Part shown: positions 5,357-5,370 of the stretch, in pieces | Numbering within the stretch: the stretch's first letter is position 1 | Layout of the letters: each line of letters begins with the position of its first letter | Origin: an uncultured euryarchaeote | GTDB taxonomy: Archaea; Thermoplasmatota; Poseidoniia; Poseidoniales; Thalassarchaeaceae | DNA: 5,370 nt | NCBI GenBank assembly: GCA_937876055.1 | Contig: CALEIW010000205.1 | Location: 1 to 5,370, forward strand | Direction of reading: 5' to 3' | Translations under genes and position numbers: made by a program | Notes under the pieces: model-generated | Seen by the model: only the letters and a program-made list of their open reading frames with translations | The model's database searches: none | Told to the model about the DNA's origin: nothing

Positions 5357-5370
5357 CAAAGAAATTTATC

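Noticed and set aside
5294..5359. TTG at 5359 as start of the ferredoxin, adding 22 residues
   Set aside because: Family members begin just before the first cysteine motif, the ATG at 5293 has GTGAT upstream, and the extra stretch contains the likely promoter.
1..5370. tRNA, CRISPR, IS element or integration site
   Set aside because: No cloverleaf-like segment, spaced direct repeats, transposase or terminal inverted repeats were seen by eye; coding density leaves little room.

Overview
The window most likely comes from an uncultured planktonic euryarchaeon, possibly of the Marine Group II (Poseidoniales) type. Four things support this: a COG1340-like archaeal coiled-coil protein; a PdxS carrying the extra internal segment known from methanogen PdxS; acidic proteins with a membrane anchor and cytoplasmic MJ0042-like zinc ribbons; and AT-rich, densely packed genes with GTG/TTG starts and short Shine-Dalgarno (SD) motifs. 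The taxonomic placement is an inference; no rRNA or marker gene is present.

Left part (2-3965, + strand) is a tight four-gene run, probably one operon whose promoter lies left of the window. Gene 1 enters through the left edge (5'-truncated) and encodes a single-pass membrane protein with two cytoplasmic CxxC zinc ribbons separated by a pure poly-Glu linker. Thirteen bases later comes a DtxR/IdeR-type metal-dependent regulator with an FeoA-like C-terminal domain. Three bases after its stop starts a 528-residue membrane protein of no recognised family, with four N-terminal membrane segments, a large cytoplasmic region and a fifth C-terminal segment. The fourth gene encodes a long, highly charged coiled-coil protein. 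Regulator, two membrane proteins and coiled-coil protein are thus probably co-expressed. A metal-responsive or envelope-linked role is possible, but only the regulator has a recognisable function.

Right part (3968-5293, - strand) holds two genes transcribed towards the first block: a seven-iron FdxA-type ferredoxin and, 60 bases downstream, pdxS, the synthase subunit for pyridoxal 5'-phosphate. The glutaminase partner PdxT is not in the window. pdxS and the coiled-coil gene converge with only two bases between their stop codons, so each transcript must end inside the other's coding sequence. A T-rich run read from the lysine-rich tail of the coiled-coil gene is a candidate terminator for pdxS.

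No RNA gene, CRISPR array, insertion sequence or other mobile element was seen. No non-coding stretch exceeds 100 bases.
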